A stretch of DNA of 64,000 bases from Streptomyces tanashiensis (GCF_014648895.1 NZ_BMRZ01000007.1:291675-355674), one strand, 5' to 3'; shown: positions 7,132 through 15,969, numbered from the stretch's first letter. Notes: a model not told the origin generated them from the letters alone. Program-made: numbers and translations.

Positions 7132-8328
7132 ATGGACGCCGGGATGCACGAGGAGCGGCCGCGCGGGCCCTGGGAGCGGTGGGAGCGCGGCGGCGGCCTG
7201 CCCTGGCGGTCGACGCTGCTGATCGCCGTCCTCGTCATGGCGGGAACCGGGTTCGCCGCGCGGAACCAGCCGGACCGGGAGGCGCTCGACGCCGTCGGGC
7301 GGCTCCTGCTCCTGCTCGGGGCGGTCCCGCTGCTGTTCCGTCACCGCAGGCCCGTGCCGGTGGTGTTCGCCGTCACGGCCGTCACCCTCGGCTACCTCGT
7401 GGCCGGATACCCGTACGGCCCGGTCTTCGTCATGGTCGCCGTCGCCTGCTTCGCGGCCGTCGTCCACGGTCACCGGACCGCCGCCTGGTGGGCCATCGGC
7501 CTGCTCTGGGCGGGTCATCTGCTGCTCTCGCACTGGCTGTACCGGTGGCTGCCGCCCGCCGGTGACGGGCCCGCTCCCTGGGGGCAGGAGCTGCCGGCCG
7601 CGGCGTTCGCCGTGGCCGTGCTCGCCGCCTCCGAGGCCGTCCGGGTGCGGCGCGAGCAGGGCGCTCAGCAACGGGCCGAGCGGGCCGCCGCCGAGCGGCG
7701 CCGCGCCGACGAGGAACGGCTCCGCATCGCCCGTGAACTCCACGACGTGCTCGCCCACTCGATCTCCGTGATCAACGTGCAGGCGGGCGTCGGTCTCGCC
7801 CTCCTGGACTCCGACCCGGAGCAGGCCAGGACCGCGCTGACCACCATCAAGGCGGCCAGCAAGGAGGCGCTCGGCGAGGTCCGGCAGGTCCTCGACACCC
7901 TCCGTACCCCCGGTGACGCCCCCCGCTCCCCGGCCCCCGGCCTCGACCGGCTCCCCGACCTCGTCGAGCAGGCCGCCGCCGCGGGCCTCACCGTCGCCGT
8001 CGCGTCGAGCGGCCCCCCGGCCGCTCTCCCGCCCGGCGCCGACCTCGCCGCCTTCCGGATCGTGCAGGAGGCGCTCACGAACGTGGTGCGCCACTCCGGT
8101 TCGCGTACCGCACGGGTGCGGATCGGGCACGGCTCGGGACGGCTGGAGCTGACCGTCGACGACGACGGCCCCGCCACCGGCACGGAGGCCGGCGGCAGCG
8201 GCAACGGACTGGCCGGAATGCGGGAACGGGCCGCCGCCCTCGGTGGCACCATCGAGGCGGGCGCCCGCCCGGACGGCGGCTTCCGCGTCCACGCCGTGCT
8301 CCCGCTCCGCCCGCGGGAGACGCCATGA
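7132..8328 (+). CDS. Sensor histidine kinase (NarL/DesK type, HisKA_3)
   Basis: 398 aa. Four to six hydrophobic segments fill about residues 27-170, then a basic coiled stretch leads to the phosphoacceptor motif ARELHDVLAHSISVINVQAG (His near residue 204). This is followed by the dimerisation helix and an HATPase_c domain with IVQEALTNVVRHSG (N box) and GNGLAGMRERAAALGG (G box). It autophosphorylates on His and passes the phosphate to the regulator encoded next. The signal is unknown; the short extracellular loops suggest membrane or lipid sensing. Its last codons already belong to the 15-bp repeat that forms the junction with the regulator gene. Confidence 0.93.
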   Translation: MDAGMHEERPRGPWERWERGGGLPWRSTLLIAVLVMAGTGFAARNQPDREALDAVGRLLLLLGAVPLLFRHRRPVPVVFAVTAVTLGYLVAGYPYGPVFVMVAVACFAAVVHGHRTAAWWAIGLLWAGHLLLSHWLYRWLPPAGDGPAPWGQELPAAAFAVAVLAASEAVRVRREQGAQQRAERAAAERRRADEERLRIARELHDVLAHSISVINVQAGVGLALLDSDPEQARTALTTIKAASKEALGEVRQVLDTLRTPGDAPRSPAPGLDRLPDLVEQAAAAGLTVAVASSGPPAALPPGADLAAFRIVQEALTNVVRHSGSRTARVRIGHGSGRLELTVDDDGPATGTEAGGSGNGLAGMRERAAALGGTIEAGARPDGGFRVHAVLPLRPRETP

Positions 8329-8414
8329 CCGGAGACGCCATGACCGGAGATGCCGTGTCCGGAGATGCCCTGTCCGGAGATGCCATGCCGGGAGATGCCG
8401 TGACCGGAGGAGCC
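8312..8414 (+). repeat. 15-bp tandem repeat at the kinase/regulator junction
   Basis: Six full units run from 8325 to 8414, preceded by a partial one at the kinase stop. The unit is close to RTGNCCGGAGATGCC. Each begins with a start-type codon (ATG, ATG, GTG, CTG, ATG, GTG), and the GGAGA of one unit sits 4 nt before the start codon of the next. The tract is in frame with the response regulator and would encode repeats of (M/V)(T/S)GDA. Confidence 0.85.
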
Positions 8415-8450
8415 CCAGTGTCCGCCGACATGACCCCAGGAGACTCGTCC

Positions 8451-9116
8451 GTGATCCGTGTCCTGCTCGCCGACGACCAGTCGCTGGTACGGGCGGGCTT
8501 CCGGGCGCTGCTCGACGCCCAGCCCGACATCGAGGTGGCCGGCGAGGCCGCCGACGGCGACGAGGCCGTGGACCGGGTCCGCGCCCTGCGCCCGGACGTC
8601 GTCCTCATGGACATCCGGATGCCCCGGCTCGACGGCCTGGAGGCGACCCGGCGCATCACCGACGACCCGGACCTCGGTGAGGTCCGGGTCGTCATGCTGA
8701 CCACCTTCGAACTCGACGAGTACGTCTTCGAGGCGATCCGGGCCGGCGCCTCCGGCTTCCTGGTCAAGGACACCGAGCCGGAGGAGCTCCTGCGGGCCGT
8801 CCGCGCGGTCGTCCACGGGGACGCGCTGCTCTCCCCGGGCGTCACCCGCCGGCTCATCGAGGAGTTCGCGGCTCGCTCCAAGGCGCCGGCGGCGACGGCC
8901 GCGCTCGGCGCCCTGACCGAGCGGGAGCGGGAGGTCATGGCCCTGGTGGGGATCGGTCTGTCGAACGAGGAGATCGCCCGCCGGCTGGTGGTGAGCCCGC
9001 TCACCGCCAAGACCCATGTGAGCCGCGCCATGGTGAAGCTGGGCGCCCGGGACCGCGCCCAACTCGTCGTCCTCGCCTACGAATCGGGCCTCGTCAGGCC
9101 CGGCTGGCTGGGCTGA
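8451..9116 (+). CDS. Response regulator, NarL/LuxR family
   Basis: 221 aa from the GTG at 8451, which has AGGAG 8 nt upstream and gives the family's usual N-terminus VIRVLLADDQ. The frame is open back to the ATG at 8325 that overlaps the kinase stop, so a longer form with a repetitive MTGDA tail is possible. The receiver domain has the acidic pair Asp8-Asp9, phosphoacceptor Asp54 (VVLMDIRMPR) and the conserved Lys in FLVKDTEP. The C-terminal LuxR HTH is LTEREREVMALVGIGLSNEE then a recognition helix in SPLTAKTHVSRAMVKLGARD. It works with the upstream kinase; targets are unknown. Confidence 0.93.
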   Translation: MIRVLLADDQSLVRAGFRALLDAQPDIEVAGEAADGDEAVDRVRALRPDVVLMDIRMPRLDGLEATRRITDDPDLGEVRVVMLTTFELDEYVFEAIRAGASGFLVKDTEPEELLRAVRAVVHGDALLSPGVTRRLIEEFAARSKAPAATAALGALTEREREVMALVGIGLSNEEIARRLVVSPLTAKTHVSRAMVKLGARDRAQLVVLAYESGLVRPGWLG

Positions 9117-9121
9117 GCGGC

Positions 9122-10621
9122 TCAGTCGCGGGCCGCTGCCTTCGCCGGGGAGACCTCGGCGACGGCGGCCGCGGACCGCGCCACCACGACCGACTCGGCC
9201 GGCGGCCGCTTCCGGCGCAGGCCGGGCAGAGTGATGAGCAGTCCGGCGAGGGCGATGGCCGTGACCACGGCCAGGCCGGGACGGAAGTCGTCCAGGACGG
9301 CCTGCGGGGAGGCGGCCGCGTCGCCGCCGTCCGCGGTGATGACGGCGGTGGTCACGGCGAGGAAGAGCGCTCCGCCGACCTGGATCGAGGTGTTGAGCAG
9401 GCCCGACACCATGCCCTGTTCCTCGTCGTCCACGCCGTTGGTGGCCTGGATGTTGAGGGAGGGGAACACCAGGGCGCAGGCCGCGCCGAGCAGCAGCATC
9501 GACGGCAGGATCACGGCCGCGTACTGCGGGGTGAGGGAGATCCGCAGGAAGAGCGCGTAGGCGACGACGAGCAGGGCGAAACCGGTCGCGATCACCCGGG
9601 GAGTACCGAAGCGGTCCACGATCCCGCCGATCTTCGTGGAGGAGAGCGCCACGAGCACGCCGGCCGGCAGGAAGGCGAGCGCGGTCTGCAGTGCCGACCA
9701 GCCGAGCAGGGACTGCATGTACTGGGTCACGATGAACTGGAAGGCCACGTACGAGCCGAAGAACGCCGCCGCGCCGAGCTGGGCCCGGATCTGCGAGCCG
9801 GAGCGCAGTACCCCGAGCCGTACGAGGGGACTCGGGCTGCGCCGTTCGATGAGGACGAAGGCGACGAGCAGGGCGGCGGCGACCAGGAAGGACAGCAGCG
9901 TGCGGGCGGTGGCCCAGCCCTTCTCGGGGGCCTCGACGACGGTGAAGACGAGGAGCAGCATCGCGGCCGTGCCGGTGACGGCGCCCGGCAGGTCGTAGCC
10001 GCCGGAGGAGTTCTCGCGGGCGCTGTGCGGGATGAGACGCAGTGCGAAGACGAGGGCGATCAGGGCGACGGGGGCCGGGAGGAGCATGGTCCAGCGCCAG
10101 CTGAGCTCGGTGAGCAGTCCGGAGAGGACGAGGCCCATGGAGAAGCCGGTGGCGGCGCAGGTGGTGTAGATGGACAGGGCCCGGTTGCGCTGCGGGCCCT
10201 CCTTGAACGTCGTGGTGATGATCGACAGGCCGGCGGGGGCGGTGAAGGCGGCGCTGAGTCCCTTGATGAAGCGGCTGGCGATGAGGAGGGGCCCGGAGTC
10301 GACGAGTCCGCCGAGGAGGGAGGCGAGCGCGAAGACCGCGAGGGCGACGAGGAAGACCCGGCGCCGGCCGAGGAGGTCGGCGGCGCGGCCGCCGAGGAGC
10401 AGCAGGCCTCCGTAGCCGAGGATGTAGCCGCTCACGATCCACTGGAGGGTGGAGGTGGAGAGGCCGAGGTCGGTGGCGATCGAGGGCAGGGCGACGCCGA
10501 CCATGGAGACGTCGAGGGCGTCGAGGAACATCGCGGCGCAGAGCACGAGCAGGGTGCCCCAGAGGCGCGGGCTCCAGCGTTCCCCGTCGGCCGTGGGTGA
10601 GGCGGTGAGCGGTGAGGTCAT
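9122..10621 (-). CDS. MFS drug:H+ antiporter, DHA2 (EmrB/QacA) type
   Basis: 499 aa from the ATG at 10621, with about 14 hydrophobic segments. The signature AAMFLDALDVSMVGVALPSI opens TM1, followed by LQWIVSGYILGYGGLLLLGG and the loop-2/3 motif GRAADLLGRRRVF. The C-terminus is cytoplasmic and Ala-rich. Such permeases export antibiotics or dyes using the proton gradient. The divergent MarR gene and the palindromes between the two point to substrate-inducible export under MarR control. It converges on the response regulator gene with 5 bp between stops. Confidence 0.92.
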   Translation of the reverse strand: MTSPLTASPTADGERWSPRLWGTLLVLCAAMFLDALDVSMVGVALPSIATDLGLSTSTLQWIVSGYILGYGGLLLLGGRAADLLGRRRVFLVALAVFALASLLGGLVDSGPLLIASRFIKGLSAAFTAPAGLSIITTTFKEGPQRNRALSIYTTCAATGFSMGLVLSGLLTELSWRWTMLLPAPVALIALVFALRLIPHSARENSSGGYDLPGAVTGTAAMLLLVFTVVEAPEKGWATARTLLSFLVAAALLVAFVLIERRSPSPLVRLGVLRSGSQIRAQLGAAAFFGSYVAFQFIVTQYMQSLLGWSALQTALAFLPAGVLVALSSTKIGGIVDRFGTPRVIATGFALLVVAYALFLRISLTPQYAAVILPSMLLLGAACALVFPSLNIQATNGVDDEEQGMVSGLLNTSIQVGGALFLAVTTAVITADGGDAAASPQAVLDDFRPGLAVVTAIALAGLLITLPGLRRKRPPAESVVVARSAAAVAEVSPAKAAARD

Positions 10622-10636
10622 GCGCAGCACCGTTAC

Positions 10637-10664
10637 ATGCACGTGCATTGAATGCAAATGCATT
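10637..10664. promoter_or_regulatory. Candidate MarR operator pair
   Basis: A perfect 12-bp palindrome ATGCACGTGCAT (10637-10648) is followed by ATGCA-AA-TGCAT (10652-10663). The pair sits 16 bp before the exporter start and about 46 bp before the MarR start. Repetition of the ATGCA half-site four times in 28 bp fits a MarR dimer binding two adjacent sites and shutting off both promoters. Confidence 0.6.
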
Positions 10665-10709
10665 TAATTCCCCTGCAACAAAAGAAGCCGCCTCTGCTAC
10701 CGTGCGGTC

Positions 10710-11108
10710 ATGGCAGCGAACAAGTCCGAACGCGCGCTCGTGGACGAGTGGCGTGACGTCCTCGCCCTGCACGCCCGTACGACCTGTGAGCTCGACCGTG
10801 CTCTCCAGCCGTACGGGATCGGCGCCAGCGACTTCGAGGTCCTCGACGTCCTCGCCGAGGGCACGACCGGGGAGGGCCCCGCCGCCTGGCGCGTCCAGGA
10901 GCTCGCGGGGCGCGTTCACCTCAGCCAGAGCGCGCTGTCCCGGCTCGTCGCGCGGCTGGAGAAGGACGGCCTGGTCCTGCGGGGGATGTGCCCCGAGGAC
11001 CGGCGCGGTGTCCAGGTGAAACTCACGGAGAAGGGCATCGCCCGCCACGCCGAGGCGCAGCCCCACCAGCGCGAGGTGCTGACCAGGATGCTGGACGGCA
11101 CCTCCTAG
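10710..11108 (+). CDS. MarR-family transcriptional regulator
   Basis: 132 aa. A winged HTH core is visible: ASDFEVLDVLAEG, then WRVQELAGRVHLSQSALSRLVARLEKDGLV and the wing CPEDRRGVQVKLTEKG. MarR proteins are dimeric repressors released by phenolic or drug ligands. The ATG at 10710 has no Shine-Dalgarno sequence; TACCGT ends 6 nt before it, so the message may be leaderless. Its divergent partner is the EmrB-type exporter, the likely target. Confidence 0.92.
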   Translation: MAANKSERALVDEWRDVLALHARTTCELDRALQPYGIGASDFEVLDVLAEGTTGEGPAAWRVQELAGRVHLSQSALSRLVARLEKDGLVLRGMCPEDRRGVQVKLTEKGIARHAEAQPHQREVLTRMLDGTS

Positions 11109-11131
11109 GGCTCAGGGGCGGGAGCCCGGGA

Positions 11132-11905
11132 TCAGCCGATCGCCGAGGTCTCCCGCCAGAGCCGGGCGAGCTCCTCGTCGCCGGTCAGGGGCACGGCCTC
11201 GATCGGCAGCCGGTTCCACAGGGTCAGATACAGCCGGTCGGCGGGGCCGCTCAGTTCGGTGTCGGCCGGAGCGTCCGCGCCCCGGTCGCCCCGCTCCGTC
11301 CGGGGCGCCTCCGTCGGCGACAGGCGCACGGTCCAGACGTCACCGGTGTCCGTCGCCCGCACCCGCAGGGTCCGGGGCCCGGGTGTGCGCACCCGGCTGC
11401 GGTCGCCGGCGTGGAAGGCGCCGAACAGCTCGTCGATGCCGTCGGCGGCGACCGCCGGATCCACCGGACCCGGTCCGCTCGCGAGCGCAGACTCGGCGTC
11501 CGCGCGGTGCACGGTCGTCTCGTGCGTCTGCCGCCGTGCCCAGAAGGCCAGGGGCGAGCGCGCGGGCAGGAAGGTCCAGCACTCCAGGTTCTCCGGCGCG
11601 GCGCGCAGGGCGGCGACCAGCCGCGCGTGCCCCTCGCGGAAGTGGGCGAGGAGCTCCTCGCCGTCGAGCGTCGTCTCGCCGTCGCCCGGGTGGTACGCGG
11701 TGCGGGCCTCGGCCACGAGGGTCGTGGCCCAGCGGTGGACCATGGCCGTGTGCCGGAGGAGGTCGCGGACCCGCCACCCGGGGCAGGTCGGCACCTCCGC
11801 GTCGGGCCCGGCCTCGGCCGCGGCGTCCGCGAGACCGCGGCCCGCCGCATCCAGCGCCTCGATGTACTCCGTGATCTTCAGGGTCTCCCCGGTGTTCTCG
11901 TCCAT
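11132..11905 (-). CDS. Maleylpyruvate isomerase N-terminal domain (DinB-like) family protein
   Basis: 257 aa. The N-terminal four-helix bundle carries VPTCPGWRVRDLLRHTAMVH then RW, and later RQTHETTVHRADAE, which supply the His ligands of the mycothiol-dependent maleylpyruvate isomerase/DinB metal site. A C-terminal SCP2-like domain follows (LRVRATDTGDVWTVRLSPT, then LSGPADRLYLTLWNRLP). Most Streptomyces relatives are uncharacterised, and a mycothiol-dependent transferase or isomerase is the usual inference. The same-strand MFS gene upstream is 40 bp away, so the two may be co-transcribed. Confidence 0.85.
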   Translation of the reverse strand: MDENTGETLKITEYIEALDAAGRGLADAAAEAGPDAEVPTCPGWRVRDLLRHTAMVHRWATTLVAEARTAYHPGDGETTLDGEELLAHFREGHARLVAALRAAPENLECWTFLPARSPLAFWARRQTHETTVHRADAESALASGPGPVDPAVAADGIDELFGAFHAGDRSRVRTPGPRTLRVRATDTGDVWTVRLSPTEAPRTERGDRGADAPADTELSGPADRLYLTLWNRLPIEAVPLTGDEELARLWRETSAIG

Positions 11906-11945
11906 GGGGCGGATTCTCGCAGGAGGGGAGGAGCGGAGGCGCGGC

Positions 11946-13214
11946 TCAACTCTCCCGCGCCGCTCCCGCGTTGCGCGCCCAGTAGCCCATGGCGGCCGCA
12001 CCGGCCGCGAGCACCGCGACCGTCGTGAGGGCCACCGGCAGGGAGAACCAGTCGGCGAGGAAGCCGATGGAGGGCGGGCCGAGCAGCATGCCCCCGTAGC
12101 CGAGGGTGGAGGCCGTCGCCACTCCGCCGGGGCCGGCGACCGCGCCCGCGCGGGCCACGGCGACGGGGAAGATGTTGGCGAGGCCGAGGCCGGTGACCGC
12201 GAAGCCGAGGAGCGTGGCCCAGACGCTCGGCGCGAGCGCGCCGAGGAGCATGCCGGCGGCGGCGGTCGCACCGCCCGCGACCAGGGTGCGGGTCTGACCG
12301 AGGCGTTCGAGCAGCGCGGTGCCGGAGAGCCGGCCTGCGGTCATGGTCAGCGCGAAGACGGAGTATCCGGCGGCGGCCACCCCGGGGTGCGCGTGCAGGT
12401 CCTGCGCGAGGTGGAGCGCGCCCCAGTCGGCCAGTGCCCCTTCGCCGTACGCCGTGCAGAGCGCGATCACCCCGAAGACGAGGACCGTGCGGCGCGACCC
12501 GGCCGCCCGCGCGCCGGGGGTTCCGGAGGCGGCCGGCGCCGGGAGGGACTCGGGCCGCACGGGCGAGGGGTGTCGCAGCAGTACGGGACCGGCGGCGGCC
12601 GTCAGGGCCAGGCCGACGACCGTGAGGCCGAGGAGGTGGGCGGTGGGGGACAGGCTCCCGGCGAGCAGCCCGCCGAGGCCCGCGCCGAGCATGCCGCCGA
12701 GGCTGAACGCGGCGTGGAAGCTCGGCATCACCGGCCGCCGGAGCGCGGTCACGAGGTCCACGGCGGCGCTGTTCATGGCCACGTTGATCCCGCCGTACGC
12801 GGCGCCGAAGACGAGCAGCACGAGGCCGAGCGCGAGCGGGGACCGGGTGAGGGCGGGGAGGGCGACGGAGAGGGAGAGCAGGACGGCGGTGGCGACGGTG
12901 ACCGCGTGGGAGCCGTGGCGGCGGCAGAGCCGGCCGGTCAGCGCCATCGTGATCACGGCGCCCGCGGAGACGCCCAGGAGGGCGAGGCCGAGGTCGCCGG
13001 CCGAGGCGCCGGTCTGCTGCTTGACGGCGGGGATCCGGACCACCCAGCCGGCGAAGAGGAAGCCGTCGAGGGCGAAGAACAGGGTCAGGGCGGAGCGGAG
13101 GCGGGACAGGGAACGGGTGGCGGTGTCTCCGCCGGAGCCCCCCGATACGGCCGTCCGTACTTTGTTTAGTAGCGGCACAAACTCAGGATAGGGGCCGAGG
13201 GGCGGAGGAATCAA
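11946..13214 (-). CDS. MFS transporter
   Basis: Up to 422 aa with about 12 hydrophobic segments: LTLFFALDGFLFAGWVVRIP opens the bundle, GRLCRRHGSHAV is the TM2-3 loop, and a long basic loop separates the halves. Relatives include YbjJ/FucP-like permeases. A GTG at 13178 (410 aa, starting VPLLNKVRTAV) is an alternative start and would leave the sequence before it as promoter. The gene is divergent from a ROK repressor, which suggests that the substrate is a sugar or sugar-derived signal and that the ROK protein controls the permease. Confidence 0.85.
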   Translation of the reverse strand: MIPPPLGPYPEFVPLLNKVRTAVSGGSGGDTATRSLSRLRSALTLFFALDGFLFAGWVVRIPAVKQQTGASAGDLGLALLGVSAGAVITMALTGRLCRRHGSHAVTVATAVLLSLSVALPALTRSPLALGLVLLVFGAAYGGINVAMNSAAVDLVTALRRPVMPSFHAAFSLGGMLGAGLGGLLAGSLSPTAHLLGLTVVGLALTAAAGPVLLRHPSPVRPESLPAPAASGTPGARAAGSRRTVLVFGVIALCTAYGEGALADWGALHLAQDLHAHPGVAAAGYSVFALTMTAGRLSGTALLERLGQTRTLVAGGATAAAGMLLGALAPSVWATLLGFAVTGLGLANIFPVAVARAGAVAGPGGVATASTLGYGGMLLGPPSIGFLADWFSLPVALTTVAVLAAGAAAMGYWARNAGAARES

Positions 13215-13260
13215 CCGGGCGGGGACGGCGCCCCGGCCCGATCATGGGAGACTCACCCCC

Positions 13261-14487
13261 ATGAACGGCAAGGCGACGACGACCCGGACACGGCTGGACA
13301 GGGGGCGTAACGCGCTCGGCCCCGCGCTGGAACTGGTGCACACCGGCAGGGCTCCGACCCGGGCCGTCCTCACCGCCGAACTCGGCGTCACCCGGGCCAC
13401 CGCCGGCGCCGTCGCCGCCGAGCTGGAGGCCCTCGGCCTCATCCGCGTCGACTCCAACCCCGGCGCCGCCGCGGGCTCCCAGGGGCGCCCCTCGCACCGC
13501 CTCGCCGTCGACGAGAAGGGCCCCGTCGCCCTCGCCGCCCAGGTCCACGCGGACGGCTTCCGCGCCGCCCTCGTCGGCCTCGGCGGCACCATCGTGGCCA
13601 CCGCCCCCGGCTGCGTCACCGTCTCCGCCGACCCCGCGCAGGTCCTCGGCGCCGTCGTCGACGCGGGGGCCGCACTGCTCGAGGAGAGCGGCCGCCGCTG
13701 CGTCGGGGCCGGTCTCGCCGCCCCCTCCGCCGTGGCCGAGCCCGAGGGGACCGCGCTCAATCCGCTGCACCTCGCCTGGCCCGCCGGGGCGCCCGTCCGG
13801 GAGATCTTCGCCGAGCGGGTACGGGCCGCGGGCATCGAGGGCCCCGCCTTCACCGGCAACGACGTGAACCTCGCCGCGCTCGCCGAGCACCGCCACGGAG
13901 CGGGGCGCGGCGCCCGCGACCTGCTCTGCGTGGCCACCGGTCACCGGGGCGTCGGCGGCGCGCTCGTCCTCGACGGACGTCTGCACACGGGGAGTTCGGG
14001 CCTGGCCCTGGAGGTCGGCCATCTGACGGTCAACCCCGAGGGCCGCCCCTGCCACTGCGGCAGCCGCGGCTGCCTCGACGTCGAGACCGACCCGCTCGCC
14101 TTCCTCACGGCCGCCGGCCGGGTCCCCGGCCCCGAGGTCTCCCTGCTCCAGCAGTCCCGCGACCTGCTGCGCACGAGCCCCGACGACCCGGGTGTCCGGG
14201 TCGCGGTGGGGGAGCTGATCGACCGTCTGGGTCTGGGTCTCGCCGGGCTCGTGAACATCCTCAACCCGGACCGCATCATCCTCGGCGGGCTCCACCGCGA
14301 GCTCCTCGACGCCGACCCCGAGCGGCTCCGCGCGGTCGTCGCCGACCGCAGCCTCTGGGGCCGCAGCGGCGGCGTCCCGATCCTCCCCTGCACCCTGGAC
14401 CACAACAGCCTCGTCGGCGCCGCCGAACTGGCCTGGCAGCCGGTGCTCGACGACCCGCTCGCCGCCCTGGGGCGCGAGCCGGTCTGA
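13261..14487 (+). CDS. ROK-family transcriptional repressor
   Basis: 408 aa. An N-terminal winged HTH (about residues 17-65: PALELVHTGRAPTRAVLTAE, then ELGVTRATAGAVAAELEALG) precedes a ROK ATPase-fold domain. That domain has the zinc motif PCHCGSRGCLDVE (CxCGxxGCxE with Asp/Glu) and LEVGHLTVNPEG. The kinase-type EXGH motif is present as EVGH, but HTH-bearing ROK proteins usually act as sugar-responsive repressors. GGGAG lies about 12 nt before the ATG. The divergent MFS permease is the likely target. Confidence 0.92.
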   Translation: MNGKATTTRTRLDRGRNALGPALELVHTGRAPTRAVLTAELGVTRATAGAVAAELEALGLIRVDSNPGAAAGSQGRPSHRLAVDEKGPVALAAQVHADGFRAALVGLGGTIVATAPGCVTVSADPAQVLGAVVDAGAALLEESGRRCVGAGLAAPSAVAEPEGTALNPLHLAWPAGAPVREIFAERVRAAGIEGPAFTGNDVNLAALAEHRHGAGRGARDLLCVATGHRGVGGALVLDGRLHTGSSGLALEVGHLTVNPEGRPCHCGSRGCLDVETDPLAFLTAAGRVPGPEVSLLQQSRDLLRTSPDDPGVRVAVGELIDRLGLGLAGLVNILNPDRIILGGLHRELLDADPERLRAVVADRSLWGRSGGVPILPCTLDHNSLVGAAELAWQPVLDDPLAALGREPV

Positions 14488-14565
14488 GCCTCCTCGGACC
14501 GTAGATCCCTTCTTGGCGCGGTTGCGGTTCGTGATGCGCACCAGGGCCGCCGCCGCGACGGCGGG

Positions 14566-15039
14566 TCACCCCCGGGAGTCGGGGCGCCCCTCCGTCAGGG
14601 CGGCCAGCCGGTCCAGGGCCATCCGGGTGCCGGTCTCGTTGTCGGCCGGCGGCACGGCGTCCGGAACCCCCTCGTGCACGACCCGCACCTCGGTGCCGCC
14701 CTCGATGGCCGTCAGCGTCGTCGTGAGGATCATGGTGCCGTGCAGCAGGGGGTCCGGCGTCTCGAACTCGATGCTCTCCACCACCCGCTCGTACGGCACG
14801 AGCTCCAGGAAGGTGCCGTGGTACGTGTCCGTGCGGGCCCCCGACTTCCCGGCCCCCTCGGGCGACTCGTACCGCAAGGACACCCGGAACGCGCCCCCTT
14901 CGCGCGCCTCGAAGGCGTGCACCTCGCAGGTCATGCCGTACGGAACCCGCCAGCGGGCGACGGCGTCCGGATCGAGGAGCGACCGGTAGACGACCGAGGC
15001 GGGGGCGTCGATGTGGCGGGACACGCGCGTCGTGTACAC
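14566..15039 (-). CDS. SRPBCC (AHSA1/START-like) protein
   Basis: 157 aa from the GTG at 15039. The pattern VSRHIDAPASVVYRSLLDPD, WRVPYGMTC, HGTFLELVPYERVVESIEF and MILTTTLTAIEGGTEVRVVH is an AHSA1-type Bet v 1 fold, a single-domain hydrophobic-pocket protein. Members bind small lipophilic ligands or act as stress co-chaperones. The function here is unknown. It is divergent from the methyltransferase gene 85 bp away. Confidence 0.88.
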   Translation of the reverse strand: MYTTRVSRHIDAPASVVYRSLLDPDAVARWRVPYGMTCEVHAFEAREGGAFRVSLRYESPEGAGKSGARTDTYHGTFLELVPYERVVESIEFETPDPLLHGTMILTTTLTAIEGGTEVRVVHEGVPDAVPPADNETGTRMALDRLAALTEGRPDSRG

Positions 15040-15110
15040 GTCTTCCAGGCTAACCGCGCACCCGCGCGGACGCCGTCGGAAAGCCGGTGTGCGGGACGGG
15101 CCGCAGGACG

Positions 15111-15116
15111 TAGTGT
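15111..15116 (+). promoter_or_regulatory. Candidate -10 element (TAGTGT) of the methyltransferase gene
   Basis: TAGTGT lies 8 nt before the ATG at 15125 and no Shine-Dalgarno sequence intervenes, which suggests a leaderless message. Confidence 0.45.
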
Positions 15117-15124
15117 TCCCTTTC

Positions 15125-15901
15125 ATGATCACTTCCGATTCCTCGTCCGACCTCCCTCCGCGCCTCGGCAGCCTCGTCTTCCACGGCCCCCTCTCCGAGG
15201 CCCGGGCCACCCGCATGATCGAGCGGCTCGCGGCCACCGCGCCCGCCGACGTGCTCGACATCGGCTGCGGCTGGGGCGAATTGCTCCTCCGCGTCCTGGA
15301 AGCGGCCCCCGACGCCAAGGGCGCCGGGATCGACATCAACGCCGAGGACCTGGCCCGCGGGCGGGCGCTCGCCGAGGAACGCGGACTCGCGGACCGCGTG
15401 ACCTTCGTCGAGGAGTCGGCGCTCGGCACCGACCGGGGCCCCGTCGACGCGATCCTCTGTCTCGGCTCCAGCCAGGCGCTCTGCGACCCCGACCTGCCGC
15501 ACGACCCCGCCGTCGCCCTGCGCGAACTGCGCCGGCTCGTCCGGCCCGGCGGGCGGGTCGTGCTCGGCGAGGGCTTCTGGGAGCGCACGCCCACCGAGAC
15601 GGAGCTCGCCGGGATGTGGCCCGGCGCGCACACCGGCGAGCACCACTCCCTCGGCGCCCTCGTCGACCTCGCCATAGAGGCGGGATTCCGGCCCGCGTGG
15701 ATCGAGACGGCGAGCACGGACGAGTGGGAGGAGTTCGAGTCCGGCTACCGCTACGACACCGAGGTCTGGCTCGCCGCCCACCCCGACCACCCGCTCGCCG
15801 ACGAGACGCGCGAGCGCGTCGACCGCCAGCGCTCCAGCTGGCTGAACGGCTACCGGCGGGCCCTCGGCATCGCCTACCTCACCCTCGTCGCCGTGGCCTG
15901 A
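15125..15901 (+). CDS. SAM-dependent methyltransferase (class I)
   Basis: 258 aa. Motif I VLDIGCGWGELLLRVLE lies near residue 40, followed by the acidic loop GIDINAEDLARGR, motif II region PVDAILCLGSSQALCD and motif III LRRLVRPGGRVVLGEGFWER. The W-rich C-terminus resembles small-molecule methyltransferases rather than rRNA enzymes. Acceptor and pathway are unknown. Its 3' end runs into a 28-bp tandem repeat that separates it from the convergent DUF4865 gene. Confidence 0.88.
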   Translation: MITSDSSSDLPPRLGSLVFHGPLSEARATRMIERLAATAPADVLDIGCGWGELLLRVLEAAPDAKGAGIDINAEDLARGRALAEERGLADRVTFVEESALGTDRGPVDAILCLGSSQALCDPDLPHDPAVALRELRRLVRPGGRVVLGEGFWERTPTETELAGMWPGAHTGEHHSLGALVDLAIEAGFRPAWIETASTDEWEEFESGYRYDTEVWLAAHPDHPLADETRERVDRQRSSWLNGYRRALGIAYLTLVAVA

Positions 15902-15969
15902 GCCGCCGGTCCGCCCCGAGGGCTCCCTGGCGCCGGTACGTCACGACCGGCCCGCCGGTGCCACGGAAG

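Noticed and set aside
8325..8450. Repeat tract as a conserved N-terminal domain of the response regulator
   Set aside because: The family starts at the VIRVLLADDQ residues; the extension is DNA-repeat encoded. It may be translated but not as a domain.
7665..11066. 1133-codon minus-strand open frame
   Set aside because: Arg/Pro/Ala-rich shadow across the kinase, regulator, exporter and MarR genes, an artefact of high GC; the genes in other frames have clear motifs.
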